Notes: generated by a model not told the origin, from the letters alone. A stretch of 64,000 nt of DNA from Actinomadura cremea (GCF_014648495.1 NZ_BMRF01000001.1:992001-1056000); one strand, 5' to 3'; numbered from the stretch's first letter, positions 49,813 to 58,954 are shown. Numbers and translations: made by a program.

Positions 49813-50073
49813 ATGGCTCACCACGGGGATGGGGATCTGCCGCGCTACGCGGCGATAGGCGAGCGGCTGACCGAGGAGTTCGCGGGGGTGCATCCCGCGG
49901 AGACGGTGTCGCGCTGCGTTTCCGCAGCCCGGTACGGCGCGGAGGAGGTCACCGGGTCGGCGCCCGACGACCTCGTCGAGCGGATCGCGCGCCGGCATCT
50001 GGAGGTGCTGGCGACGGTCGCGGCGGAGAAGCGGCGCCGGGCGCGCCGGTCATCTCTCGACAACGCGCCATAG
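49813..50073 (+). CDS. Three-helix-bundle dimerisation-type small protein
   Basis: 86 residues. YAAIGERLTEEFAGVHPAET, VSRCVSAARYGAEEVTGSAP and DLVERIARRHLEVLATVAAE form three helices, as in a small actinobacterial domain found with tyrosine-phosphatase-like or alone. No enzymatic residues. The ATG has a weak GGATGTCC site. Name is tentative. Confidence 0.6.
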   Translation: MAHHGDGDLPRYAAIGERLTEEFAGVHPAETVSRCVSAARYGAEEVTGSAPDDLVERIARRHLEVLATVAAEKRRRARRSSLDNAP

Positions 50074-50147
50074 ACCTTCCTTTGCCGGGGGTTGCGGCTG
50101 TGCGAAACTGATCCGGGGTCTCGAGTCAAGTGCTCCGGGAGGCAGTC

Positions 50148-50306
50148 GTGCCCGCCAAGAAGTACCTGACGTGGGCCGCGGTGGCGTTCGTGGCGTTCTA
50201 CGTCGTGACGCAGCCGGACGGCGCCGCGCGGTCGGTGGAGAGCGCGGCCGGCGGTCTCGCCGACGCCGCCGGTTCCGTGATCACCTTCATGAACGCGGTC
50301 GGCTGA
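50148..50306 (+). CDS. 52-residue single-span membrane peptide
   Basis: GTG start after CCGGGAGG. MPAKKYLTWAAVAFVAFYVV is one membrane segment; TQPDGAARSVESAAGGLADA then SVITFMNAVG make a second, amphipathic helix. It ends 6 bp before the PH-domain gene, so both are probably translated together. Too short to class, but the good ribosome site and coupling argue for a real gene. Confidence 0.6.
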   Translation: MPAKKYLTWAAVAFVAFYVVTQPDGAARSVESAAGGLADAAGSVITFMNAVG

Positions 50307-50312
50307 GGCGCC

Positions 50313-50825
50313 ATGAGACTGGTAACCCCCGGCGACTCCGCCCCCGCGTCCGTCAACAAGTACCTTCTCCCGCACGAGAACCAGGTCATCACCGTCCGCC
50401 GGCACCCCGCGGTCCTGATGGTCCCGGTCGGGCTCGTCCTCGGCGGCCTGATCCTCGCGGGCGTCCTGGTCAACACGGTCGGCGCCGTCATCATGTGGAT
50501 CTGGTGGGGCTGGCTCGCGCTGCTCGCCTGGTTCGTGTGGCGCGTCGCGGAATGGTCGGTCGACTACTTCGTCATCACGAACCAGCGGATGCTGCTCACC
50601 ACGGGCATTCTCACCCGCAAGGTCGCGATGATGCCGCTCGCCAAGGTCACCGACATGAGCTTCAAGCGGTCCATCGCCGGACGCATGCTCGGCTACGGCG
50701 AGTTCGTGCTGGAGTCCGCCGGTCAGGACCAGGCGCTCACGAACGTCGACTACCTCCCCTATCCCGAGCAGCTCTATCTCGAGGTCTGCGAGATGATCTT
50801 CCCGAACAAGAACCCCGACGACTAG
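50313..50825 (+). CDS. bPH2/DUF304 PH-domain membrane protein
   Basis: 170 residues. Two membrane segments (LMVPVGLVLGGLILAGVLVN, IWWGWLALLAWFVW) are followed by a PH-like barrel: DYFVITNQRMLLTTGILTRK, VAMMPLAKVTDMSFKRSIAG and RMLGYGEFVLESAGQDQALT. The NQRMLLTTGIL and LGYGEFVLESAGQ patterns define bacterial PH (bPH2) proteins. Localisation at the membrane; role not established. Confidence 0.9.
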   Translation: MRLVTPGDSAPASVNKYLLPHENQVITVRRHPAVLMVPVGLVLGGLILAGVLVNTVGAVIMWIWWGWLALLAWFVWRVAEWSVDYFVITNQRMLLTTGILTRKVAMMPLAKVTDMSFKRSIAGRMLGYGEFVLESAGQDQALTNVDYLPYPEQLYLEVCEMIFPNKNPDD

Positions 50826-50938
50826 CGGTTCCGGGCACCCGGCGGCGGCCGCTTCGTTACTCTCGATGTGCGATAACCCGCAATGTGCAATCATGTCGGC
50901 ACCCCAGCCGCCTGATTACTTCCGCTAAGTGAGTCCAC

Positions 50939-52381
50939 ATGCCGGGTCCAGGCAATGTCGGCGAACGTGTCCGCAACCTGCGGCTGACCAGACGCTTGTC
51001 GCAGGCACAGCTCGCCGGTCACGACCTTTCCGACAGCTATATCTCGTTGATCGAGTCGGGCAAGCGCACACCGACCCCGACCGTGCTGCGCATGCTGGCC
51101 GAGCGCCTCGGCTGCACGCCCGAGTACCTCGCCGAGGGCGTCGAGCCGGAGCAGCGCACCCACCTCGAGGTCCGGGAGCGCCACGCGCACCTCGCCCTGC
51201 TGGGCGGTGACCCGGCGGCCGCCGAGGAGGGCTTCGACGACGTCATCGCGCGCAGCGACGACCCCGACCTCACCTCCCGCGCCCGCTGGGGCCGCGCCCG
51301 CGCCCTCGAGGAGCTCGGCCGCACCGACCTCGCCATCGGGCTGTTCGAGGAGCTGCGCGAGCAGGCCGAACGCGACACCGGCCGCGCCAGCACGCTGCCC
51401 GCCGTCATCGCGCTGGCCCGCTGCTACCACACGGTCGGCGACCTCGGGCAGGCCATCGCGCTCGGCGAGCGCGCCATGGAGCGGCTGCGCGTCGTCGGGC
51501 TCTGCGTGGGGCGCGAGCACACCGAAGCGGGCCGCGTCCTCCTGCTGGCGTACGTGGACCGGTCCGACCCGGCGCGCGCGCACGAGATCGGGCGCCGGCT
51601 CCTGTACCCGGACGGCGTGGACGAACCGACGAGCGTCCACTACCAGCGGGCCAGCCTGCGCGCCCTGGAGGACGGCGCGATCGGTGACTCGCTGTACTTC
51701 GCCGACCAGGCCCTCGTGGCGCGCTCGGAGGGTGCTCCGCTCCGGGCCGACGCGCGCCTGTACCTCGCGGCGGCCAAGGCGCTGCTCCGGGGCGTCGCGC
51801 CCTTCTCGACGGAGGACCCCTCGCTCGTCCCCGAGACCTTCGGACGGCCCCGCGCCGAGGGGTCGGCCGACGCCGCCCGCGAAGCGCTCGGCCTGCTGGA
51901 GCGGACGTCCGCGCTGACCGGGGCCGAGGCCACCGAGTCCGCGATCGCCCGTGCGCGCGCGCTCGTCCTGGCCGGAGAGCTCGACGAGGCCATCGCGGTG
52001 GTCGAGCAGTTCCTGGACACGGGTTTCGCCCTGCAGCCGCCTGCTCCCAGCATCCCGTCCCGGCCGCTCGCCCCGCAGCCCGGACAGGACGTCGTGGCCC
52101 GCTCGCGGACGACCGTCCGGGCACGGCTCGTCCTCGCGCGCGCACGCGTCGCGCAGGGGGACCGGCAGGCCGCGCAGGTCGTGCTCCGGGCCGCGTCCGG
52201 GCAGCTGGCGACGCTCCCGGCCGGACGTCCGACGGCGCACCTGCTCCGCGAGATGGGCGAACTGTTCGAGCTCGTCCAGGACGGGGAGAGCGCGGCCACC
52301 GCGTACCGGCAGGCGCTCGAGGCCGCCGGCCTGCGCGCGGGACGGCCCCACGAGGCCAACCGCGACCTCGGCCGCGTCTGA
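50939..52381 (+). CDS. XRE-family regulator with TPR repeats
   Basis: 480 residues. Residues 5-65 are a Cro/C1 HTH (VGERVRNLRLTRRLSQAQLA, YISLIESGKRTPTPTVLRML). From about 80 to 470 there is an array of TPR-like helix pairs (ARWGRARALEELGRTDLAIG, IALARCYHTVGDLGQAIALG). Architecture resembles quorum-type or BldD-like pleiotropic regulators that bind peptides or partner proteins through TPRs. No adjacent signalling peptide gene is seen. Confidence 0.88.
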   Translation: MPGPGNVGERVRNLRLTRRLSQAQLAGHDLSDSYISLIESGKRTPTPTVLRMLAERLGCTPEYLAEGVEPEQRTHLEVRERHAHLALLGGDPAAAEEGFDDVIARSDDPDLTSRARWGRARALEELGRTDLAIGLFEELREQAERDTGRASTLPAVIALARCYHTVGDLGQAIALGERAMERLRVVGLCVGREHTEAGRVLLLAYVDRSDPARAHEIGRRLLYPDGVDEPTSVHYQRASLRALEDGAIGDSLYFADQALVARSEGAPLRADARLYLAAAKALLRGVAPFSTEDPSLVPETFGRPRAEGSADAAREALGLLERTSALTGAEATESAIARARALVLAGELDEAIAVVEQFLDTGFALQPPAPSIPSRPLAPQPGQDVVARSRTTVRARLVLARARVAQGDRQAAQVVLRAASGQLATLPAGRPTAHLLREMGELFELVQDGESAATAYRQALEAAGLRAGRPHEANRDLGRV

Positions 52382-52512
52382 CGCGGTCCGGGTCCGGCCC
52401 GAACACCGCGCCGCCGTCGAGGCGCGGAATAAATCCACGCGTCGAGTGGTCCTACCATGGAGACATGGGATGACCGGCTGACTGCTGCGGCCGGTGAGTG
52501 AAAGGGCCGCCG

Positions 52513-53202
52513 ATGACGCTGCGCACCACGCGCCGTTCCTCGCTCGTCGACCAGGTGATCGACCAACTGCGGGACGAGATCGCGAACGGCGTCTGGCCGG
52601 TCGGCGGGAAGATCCCGCCGGAGCCGGTGCTGTCGGAGACCCTCGGCGTCGGCCGCAACACCGTCCGCGAGGCCGTCCGCGCCCTCACCCACGCGGGCCT
52701 GCTCGACAGCCGGCAGGGCGACGGCACCTACGTGCGCGCCACCAGCGAGCTGTCCGGCGCCGTCCGGCGGCGCCTGGAGAAGGCCGAGCTCATCGAGATC
52801 CTCGAGGTCCGGCGCGGGCTGGAGGTCGAGGCCGCGCGGCTCGCCGCGACCCGCCGCACGGGCGCCGACACCGCCGCGATCGCCGCCGCGCTCGCCCGCC
52901 GGGACGCCGCCTGGGCCGCCGGAGAGCACGCCGCGTTCGTCGAGGCCGACCTCGCCTTCCACACCGCCGTCGTCGAGGCCACCCACAACCGCGTCCTCAC
53001 CGACCTCTACCGCGATTTCAGCACCGCGCTGCGCGCGAGCATCGGCGCCGCGGGCGTCCTGCTGCGGCACGCGGACGTCCCGCACGGTCTTATCGCCCGC
53101 GCCATCGAGGCCGGCGACGCCGAGGCCGCGACCCGCGCCACCCACGCCTGCCTCGACGAGATCCTCGCCTCCGCCGCCCAGGACGCCGGGGCCGCCACGT
53201 AG
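52513..53202 (+). CDS. GntR/FadR-family regulator
   Basis: 229 residues. Residues 8-70: winged HTH (LVDQVIDQLRDEIANGVWPV, LGVGRNTVREAVRALTHAG, DGTYV). Residues 90-215: FCD domain with conserved Asp and His metal ligands (EADLAFHTAVVEATHN). Likely senses an organic acid or fatty-acyl compound. The next gene downstream is an MFS CynX/NimT-type transporter, a probable target. A GTG five codons earlier is also possible. Confidence 0.9.
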   Translation: MTLRTTRRSSLVDQVIDQLRDEIANGVWPVGGKIPPEPVLSETLGVGRNTVREAVRALTHAGLLDSRQGDGTYVRATSELSGAVRRRLEKAELIEILEVRRGLEVEAARLAATRRTGADTAAIAAALARRDAAWAAGEHAAFVEADLAFHTAVVEATHNRVLTDLYRDFSTALRASIGAAGVLLRHADVPHGLIARAIEAGDAEAATRATHACLDEILASAAQDAGAAT

Positions 53203-53314
53203 CGAGCCCCCTGCCCCTCCCCTGGAGGGCCGTCGCCCTGTCGCGCCCGATTCCTCCCCCCGATTCCAGTTCCCGTTCCGTAGAGCCGCGCCGCGAGCGC
53301 ATGACGAAGGTGAA

Positions 53315-54589
53315 ATGAACGCGTCCCTGAAGCCCCCCGCCCTGACCACGTCCCGTGCCGCGGCCGTCTGGTCGCTGGCCGGTCTGGTGCTGCTCACCCT
53401 CAACCTGCGCGCCGCGATCACCGGGATCTCCCCGGTGCTCGGCGAACTGCGCGACGCGTTCGGGCTCTCCGGCGTCGGTGTGAGCGTGCTCACCACCCTC
53501 CCGGTGCTGTGCCTCGGCGCCTTCGCGTCGCTCGCGCCCGTCGTCGCCCGCCGGCTCGGCACCGAGGTCGCCATCGCCGGCTCCCTCGTCCTGATCACCG
53601 CCGGGATCCTGCTGCGCGTCGTCGCGTACGCGCCCGCGCTCTACCTTGGAACGGTCCTGGCGGGCGCGGGCATCGCGATGGGCAACGTCCTCGTGCCCGC
53701 GGTGATCAAGCGGGCGTTCCCGCGCCGCGTCGGCTCCCTGACCGGCGTCGCGATGATGCTGATGGCCGCGAGCGGCGCCATCGCCGCCGGTCTCGCGGTG
53801 CCGCTCGACCACGCGGGCGGCTGGCGGCTGGCCCTCGCCGTCTGGGCCGTCCCGTCCCTGGTCGCCGCCCTGGTCTGGGGCCCGCTCGCGATCCGCGGGC
53901 GGCGCACCGCCGAGCCCCCGGACGCCCCCGGCGCCGCCCGCCGGCCGGCCGGTTCGCTGCTGCGCTCGCCCCTCGCCTGGTCCGTCGCGGCGTTCATGGG
54001 CCTGGCCTCGCTGATGTTCTACGTGCTGATGTCCTGGCTGCCGGAGATCATGCGGGACGCCGGGTACGCGCCCGCCACGGCCGGGATGATGGTCTCGGTC
54101 ATGATGATCGTCGGCATCCCGCTGGGCTTCGTCGTCCCGGTGTTCGCCGCCCGGCTCCGCGACCAGCGCGTCGTCGTCGCCGCGATCGGCGCCGTGATGA
54201 TCGTCGGCCTCGGCGGCATGCTCGTCGCGCCGTCCGCCGGCTGGGTGTGGACGGTCACGCTCGGCATCGGCGTCGGCAGCGCCTTCCCGCTCGCCTACAC
54301 GCTGCTGAGCCTGCGGTCGCCGAGCCCGTCCATCGCCGCGCGCCTGTCCGGGATGGCGCAGACCGGCGGCTACCTCCTCGCGGGCTTCGGGCCGCTCGCC
54401 GCCGGCGTCCTGCACAGCGCGACGGGCGGGTGGAACGTCTCCCTCGGCCTCCTGCTCGTCCTGATCGTGCCCGAGATCGCGTTCGGCCTCTTCGCCGCCC
54501 GCCCGAGCCACATCCGGCTCGGCGGCGACGCCGGGCCCCTCGTCGAGGCCAAGGAGATCACCGTCCCCGAGCCGGCCCGCACCCGCTGA
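53315..54589 (+). CDS. MFS transporter, CynX/NimT family
   Basis: 424 residues with twelve membrane segments. The CynX/NimT signature NLRAAITGISPVLGELRDAF is at the start, and the loop RRVGSLTGVAMMLMAASGAI, typical of the family, is present. Members export nitroimidazole or cyanate-like compounds. It starts 112 bp after the GntR regulator in the same direction. Confidence 0.92.
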   Translation: MNASLKPPALTTSRAAAVWSLAGLVLLTLNLRAAITGISPVLGELRDAFGLSGVGVSVLTTLPVLCLGAFASLAPVVARRLGTEVAIAGSLVLITAGILLRVVAYAPALYLGTVLAGAGIAMGNVLVPAVIKRAFPRRVGSLTGVAMMLMAASGAIAAGLAVPLDHAGGWRLALAVWAVPSLVAALVWGPLAIRGRRTAEPPDAPGAARRPAGSLLRSPLAWSVAAFMGLASLMFYVLMSWLPEIMRDAGYAPATAGMMVSVMMIVGIPLGFVVPVFAARLRDQRVVVAAIGAVMIVGLGGMLVAPSAGWVWTVTLGIGVGSAFPLAYTLLSLRSPSPSIAARLSGMAQTGGYLLAGFGPLAAGVLHSATGGWNVSLGLLLVLIVPEIAFGLFAARPSHIRLGGDAGPLVEAKEITVPEPARTR

Positions 54590-54605
54590 CGGCCGGTTCC
54601 GGAGG

Positions 54606-54917
54606 TCAGCCGCGCACGTCCACCGCGTCCAGGTCGAGGACGCGGGCGTGCAGGACGGTCCGTTGCTGGAGGGCGGCGCGCAGCGCGCGGTGCAGGCCGT
54701 CCTCCAGGTACATCTCGCCGCGCCACTGGACGACATGGGGGAACAGGTCGCCGTAGAAGGTCGAGTCCTTGGCGAGGAGCGACTGCAGGTCGAGCTCCCG
54801 CTTGGTGCTGACGAGCTGGTCGAGGCGGACCTGGCGAGGCGGGATCTTGGCCCAGTCCCGGGACGAGAGCCCGTGGTCCGGATAGGGCCTTCCCACACCC
54901 ACCGCCTTGAAGATCAC
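54606..54917 (-). CDS. Conserved actinobacterial protein, VapB-type label in databases
   Basis: 103 residues, soluble. MIFKAVGVGRPYPDHGLSSR, DWAKIPPRQVRLDQLVSTKR and GDLFPHVVQWRGEMYLEDGL are very conserved in Streptomyces-like genomes. I recall it carrying the label VapB-family antitoxin, but there is no toxin gene next to it and the sequence resembles a ParB/Srx-like nucleotide-binding domain (LYLEDGLHRALRA). Function unknown. Confidence 0.75.
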   Translation of the reverse strand: MIFKAVGVGRPYPDHGLSSRDWAKIPPRQVRLDQLVSTKRELDLQSLLAKDSTFYGDLFPHVVQWRGEMYLEDGLHRALRAALQQRTVLHARVLDLDAVDVRG

Positions 54918-55047
54918 CCCACGAGTCTACGGCGTCCGGCGCGGTCGCAGAAGGAAACGCAACTACCCGAGTCACCGTTTCCACGTTCCGTGTAAACCAG
55001 TTACATCGCAGGTCAGCCCTTATGTCACTATCTTCCGTGCGGGCCGG

Positions 55048-55803
55048 TCAGCGCAGCTTGATCGCGCCGCCGTCGGCCATGACCGTCTGGCCGGTCATGT
55101 ACCGCGCATCGTCGCCCGCGAGGAACGCGACGATGGGCGCGACGTCCTGCCGGGGGTCGCCGAAACGGCCCAGCGGCACCTTCGCGGCCGACTGCGCGTA
55201 CTGCTCGGGGTGCGCCTGCGCCCACTGCGCGACCCCCGCGGTCTTCGCCATCGGGCAGACGACGTTGACGCGGATGTCGTGCGCCGCCCACTCGTTCGCG
55301 ACGACCCTGCTGAGGCCCCGGATCGCCTCCTTCGCCGCGGCGTAGGACGCCTGGTTCGGCTGACCGTCGAGCCCCGCGCCGGACCCGAAGTTGACGACCG
55401 ACGCACCGCCGGCCCTCTTCAGTTCGGCGAACGCGGCGAGCATGAAGTTCCGCGTCGCGTACAGGCCGCTGTCCATCGCCAGCCGCCAGTCGTCGTCCGT
55501 CTGCTCCGCGAACGGGCGCTGGCGCGAGACGCTCGCGTTGTTGACCAGGGTGTCGAGCCGCCCGAACCGCTCCACGGCCGCCGCGACCGCCGCGTCCGCG
55601 ACGGCCCGGTCGGAGACGTCCCCGTGCAGGAAGGCCACCGCGCCGCCGGACTCGCGGGCGAGCGCCTCCCCGGCGTCCCGCTGCAGGTCCACCACGACGA
55701 CCCGGGCGCCGCGCTCGACGAACAGCCGGGTGATCGCCTCCCCGATGCCCGACGCGCCCCCGGTGACGATGGCCGCCTTGCCTTCCAGACTTCCGTTCCC
55801 CAC
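55048..55803 (-). CDS. SDR-family oxidoreductase
   Basis: 251 residues from GTG. Cofactor motif TGGASGIGEA with VVVDLQ after strand 2 (Asp, so NAD is preferred). NNASV strand, SVVNFGSGAG with Ser, YAAAK catalytic pair, and YMTGQTVMADGGAIK end. Substrate unknown. Monocistronic. Confidence 0.9.
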   Translation of the reverse strand: MGNGSLEGKAAIVTGGASGIGEAITRLFVERGARVVVVDLQRDAGEALARESGGAVAFLHGDVSDRAVADAAVAAAVERFGRLDTLVNNASVSRQRPFAEQTDDDWRLAMDSGLYATRNFMLAAFAELKRAGGASVVNFGSGAGLDGQPNQASYAAAKEAIRGLSRVVANEWAAHDIRVNVVCPMAKTAGVAQWAQAHPEQYAQSAAKVPLGRFGDPRQDVAPIVAFLAGDDARYMTGQTVMADGGAIKLR

Positions 55804-55977
55804 GCCGTCCGCCCCCTCGCTCGCCGCCTGCCGTCACGTCGGCCGCCGATCGGTGCCGCCGACGCCCGCTCACGCTAGGCAGGAGCGGGCCGGGGCGGCC
55901 GCGCCGGTACCACTGATCGGTACCGTCGTCCGTCCCCGGCATGCCCCCGTCCCCGTCCCGTCACGGAAATCCGGCGA

Positions 55978-56466
55978 TCAGTCCGGTGTGCGGGACTCGC
56001 GCGGCGGCGCCGCCGCGATCGCCGCCCTGGCGATCTCCGCGGCCTCCGTCCGGCAGGCCGGGCGGGTCCGGTCCCCGCCGAGCTTCACGTCCACGACGAG
56101 GTTCCCGCCGCGGACGGACAGGACGCAGGTCCACCCGCCGAGGGAAGAGGGAACGGGAGCGGTCTCCCAGAACGCGGCGTCGCCGAACCCGAGACCGCTC
56201 TCCGGTGCCCCGTCCGCCGCGCGCTCGGCGAACTGCGACCGCCGGCCCGCCGTCCCCGACACCCTCCGGGACGCCTCCACCTCCCGCCGGAACCGCTCGC
56301 GGAACCCGCCGTCGGCGGCGAACCGCGCGTGCACCTGCTTGACGGCGAGCAGGCGCCCGTCGGGCGACGACGCGAGCAGCACCCGTCCCATGCCGCCCCG
56401 GCCCAGCTCCGCGACCGCCAGGTACGGCCCGATCTCGCGGCGCGCCACCGCGTCGAGCGGCCTCAC
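55978..56466 (-). pseudogene. Ser/Thr kinase lacking its catalytic core
   Basis: An intact 162-codon frame from GTG. Residues 10-65 are a kinase N-lobe: GPYLAVAELGRGGMGRVLLA, Lys in LLAVKQVHARF and FRERFRREVEASRRVSG with the helix C Glu. Then the sequence jumps to a C-terminal extracellular-type tail (ERAADGAPESGLGFGDAAFW, GNLVVDVKLGGDR). The HRD and DFG regions and the membrane segment are gone, apparently by a clean in-frame deletion. The start overlaps the stop of the upstream kinase remnant (GTGA). Confidence 0.75.
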
Positions 56467-57223
56467 CGTCCCCTCGCCGTCGCGGCCATGCCGCCCTCGG
56501 CGAGCGTCCCGACGACGGGCTCGCAGCCACCGCGGGGATGGGCGGGGCCCTCGATCTGGACGAACAGCACGAGGTTGACGTCCCGCGCGTGCAGGATGCA
56601 GCCCGAGCCGGAACCCCTCGGCGCCTTCCACAAGCCCTCCACCGCGAACCCGAGAGCGAAGTCGCGCCCGGTGTGCTGGGGCCAGTAGAAGCCCTCGAGG
56701 AACGTTTTCGCCTCCTCGGCGCCGGTGCGGGATCCGTCCTCGGTGCGGAAGAGGCGCCACATCATGTTGATCTCGTCGCCGGACCGGTCGCGCCAGCCGC
56801 ACATGGTCTCGGTGTAGGGCGTGCCGACCTCGTCCACCGCGCGTAGGGGCCGTATCCGGTGGGTGCCCGGAAGCCGTCCGGAGTCTTCACCTTCGCGGCG
56901 GCCTTCCCGCACGTCGGCGGCTTCGCCGTGTACCTGTCGTCGACCTGCGACAACGGCGTATCGCCCGGTGTGGGCGCGGGCCCCTTGACCGGGAGCCGCT
57001 CGCCGGACGCGGCGGACGACGGCCCCGGCGACGTCGCCGCGGAGCCCGCGGTGCCGTCCCCGCCCTCCCGGCCGCCCCGCCGTCCCGCAGGAGGGTCACG
57101 CCGAGTGCGGTGCCGCCGAGCAGGACGACGCCGGCCAGCGCCACACCGGCGATCAGGGGCCCGCGCCGCCGGCGGCGCCGCCGCGGCTCGGTCGGCGCCG
57201 CGGTCGCGACCTTGAGCAGCCAT
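56463..57223 (-). pseudogene. Second Ser/Thr kinase remnant: membrane segment and sensor tail only
   Basis: Reading along the minus strand: a basic stretch ([20 protein letters not shown]), a membrane segment (VVLLGGTALGVTLLRDG), then LPVKGPAPTPGDTPLSQVDD, then a tail with Cys (MCGWRDRSGDEINMMWRLFR, GCILHARDVNLVLFVQIEG). The pieces are in three different frames, with shifts near 57080 and 56840. The kinase domain is missing upstream of 57223. It is a paralogue of the next remnant, with similar overall order. Confidence 0.7.
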
Positions 57224-57405
57224 ATAGACGTAGTTGTCTCTTAGTCGGCTCGGCGGGCTGTGCGCGCATGCGCGCGGCCGGCGTTCATGGACAGTTCACG
57301 TGCGATCCCGCCTGCTCGACCGGGGGCGAGGCGATCGCCGAGGCTGGGCCGGGATCGCCGGAGCGTTGAGTCCGCGCGGCCGTCGTCTTCCGGGCCGGGG
57401 CGGGC
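57224..57405. other. Gap between kinase remnant and tRNA-Ser(GGA) fragment
   Basis: No gene is supported. It starts with an AT-rich stretch, ATATAGACGTAGTTGTCTC, unlike its surroundings, where the kinase reading frame is lost. The rest is ordinary high-GC DNA with no strong signal. Confidence 0.3.
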
Positions 57406-57444
57406 GGGTCCAGGACGCGGGTCCAGGACGCGGGTCCAGGACGC
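57406..57444. repeat. 13-bp tandem repeat
   Basis: Three exact copies of GGGTCCAGGACGC lie next to the terminator hairpin of the tRNA-Ser(GGA) fragment. Confidence 0.8.
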
Positions 57445-57447
57445 GCG

Positions 57448-57477
57448 AAGGGCGGCACCCGGATGGGTGCCGCCCTT
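57448..57477 (-). terminator. Terminator of the original tRNA-Ser(GGA) gene
   Basis: AAGGGCGGCACCC pairs with GGGTGCCGCCCTT over 13 bp with a GGAT loop, 26 bp beyond the tRNA 3' end on the minus strand. It belongs to the chromosomal flank, which shows the element inserted on the other side. Confidence 0.75.
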
Positions 57478-57502
57478 GACGTCGTGCGCCCCGTGGGGCG
57501 AG

Positions 57503-57556
57503 CGGAGGATGCGAGATTCGAACTCGCGAGCGCTTGCACGCAACACGCTTTCCAAG
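57503..57556 (-). tRNA. 3' fragment of tRNA-Ser(GGA): attachment site of the integrated element
   Basis: Positions 31-73 of a class II tRNA-Ser are present: anticodon loop TTGGAAA with GGA, stem GCGTG, variable arm, T arm GCGAG-TTCGAAT-CTCGC, acceptor ATCCTCC and discriminator G. The 5' half is replaced by unrelated DNA immediately before the anticodon loop. This is the displaced 3' piece left at one border when a tyrosine integrase inserts DNA at the anticodon arm. The element lies to the right; the intact, rebuilt tRNA should be at its far end. Confidence 0.85.
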
Positions 57557-57811
57557 TCTGAAGACCTCTGTACGTCCATGATCGCCGGAGTACGCCGCAC
57601 TCGCTCAAGCCGAGGTCAACCCCGTACCGAACCAACCGCCGTCCGTGACCAGAACGACCATGAACGGGCCCGAACGAACCCCGGAAGGCGAGCAACTGAG
57701 ACTAGAAGTGAGACTGATCGCCGCCCGCTCCCGGCCGGGCCCTGTGCGGTTGCTTCCTCAGCCCGTTGGCCGCTTCGCGCCCCTGAGCAGAGGTATCACA
57801 CGGTGCACTAG
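57557..57811. other. Left-end segment of the element, no gene
   Basis: 255 bases between the attachment site and the truncated translocase frame. No ribosome site, promoter or recognisable protein is seen. This is where the first part of the translocase gene and possibly upstream genes have been deleted. Confidence 0.35.
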
Positions 57812-58900
57812 CGCTACCGCTCGGATGATCACAGCCTGCGAGGGGACAATGCCCTGATCGCTGCCATGCCGGGCATGGGCAAAACGTTCGCCCTCCGCAT
57901 CCTCGCCCTGGCGGCCGCCCTGGACTCCCTCGCCGAACTCCGCACCTTCGAACTCAAGGGTTCCGGCGACCTGTCCGCCCTAGAGAAGGTGGCTCACCAC
58001 TACGGATCCGGACAGGATGACGAGACGATCGCCGCGTGCCTCGCCTCGCTCCGCGAGGTCCGCAAGGAGCTGGAGCGGCGCGCACAGACGCTCCGGAAGC
58101 TGCCGAAGGACGTGTGTCCGGAGAACAAGGTCACGCCCCAACTCGCCGCGAAGAAGTCGCTCGGCCTCCGGCCCCTGGTGTTCATCGTCGACGAGTGTCA
58201 GAACCTCTTTGCCCACCCGACCTACGGCGCTGAGGCAGCCGAACTCTGTACCGCGATCATCAAGCTCGGCCGCGCGTTCGGCGTGATCCTGCTCCTGGCC
58301 ACGCAGCGCCCCGACAAGGACTCTCTTCCGACCGGCGTCTCTGCGAACGTGGGGATCCGGTTCTGTCTGCGGGTCATGGGACAGGTCGAGAACGACATGG
58401 TTCTCGGCACCTCGGCGTACCGCAACGGGCTCCGCGCCACGACGTTCGGGCTCCGAGACAAGGGCATCGGGTACCTGGTCGGAGACGCTGACGACCCGCA
58501 GATCGGGCGCTCGTACTACATCGACAACCTGACGGCCGACCGTATCTGCGAGCGTGCCCGGGCCCAGCGGAAGGCCGCCGGCACCCTGACCGGTTACGCG
58601 GCCGGAGAGGACTCCGCGACCGTCGATGCTGGAATCTCGCTCGTCGACGACGTGGCCGCAGTGATCGGCTCCGACGAGGACAAGATCTGGTCGGAGACCG
58701 TCGTCAAGCGCCTCGCCGAACTCCGCCCCGGCCTCTACGCCGGATGGACGCCTGGGCAACTGGCCGACGCCCTCAAGCCCTACGGGGTCGCCACCCGGCA
58801 AGTCTGGGGGCAGGACGAGGACGGCAAGGGGGCGAACCGGCGCGGCATCGTCCGCGACGACGTCCAGGAGGCCGCCCGGAAGGCGACCAGCACGCCCTAA
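57812..58900 (+). pseudogene. FtsK/TraB-type DNA translocase, 5'-truncated
   Basis: Open from a stop at 57809 with no clear start; the first good ATG is inside the Walker A loop (ALIAAMPGMGKTFALRILAL). Following motifs are LRTFELKGSGDLSALEKVAH, Walker B RPLVFIVDECQNLFAHPTYG and VILLLATQRPDKDSLPTGVS, then NVGIRFCLRVMGQVENDMVL. The end (WTPGQLADALKPYGVATRQV) resembles a winged helix-like DNA-reading domain. In AICEs such proteins move double-stranded DNA between hyphae. The membrane part and the N-terminal half of the motor are absent, so it is probably dead. Confidence 0.75.
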
Positions 58901-58914
58901 CCGACGCCGCAGGC

Positions 58915-58954
58915 GCCGCTAGGTCTAGCGCCCCCACCCGCTAGACCTAGCGGC
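58915..58954. promoter_or_regulatory. Long inverted repeat after the translocase gene
   Basis: GCCGCTAGGTCTAGCG and CGCTAGACCTAGCGGC form perfect 16-bp arms with an 8-nt loop. The half sites themselves contain CTAGCG twice, and CGCTAGCGG recurs 4 bp later and TCTAGCGCC at 58997. It starts 15 bp after the stop. It may be a terminator, but the repeated CTAGCG words hint at a protein-binding site. Confidence 0.6.

Noticed and set aside
54606-54917. Toxin-antitoxin system based on the VapB-like label.
   Set aside because: No PIN-domain toxin or other partner gene is next to it. The sequence looks like a conserved housekeeping-type small protein.
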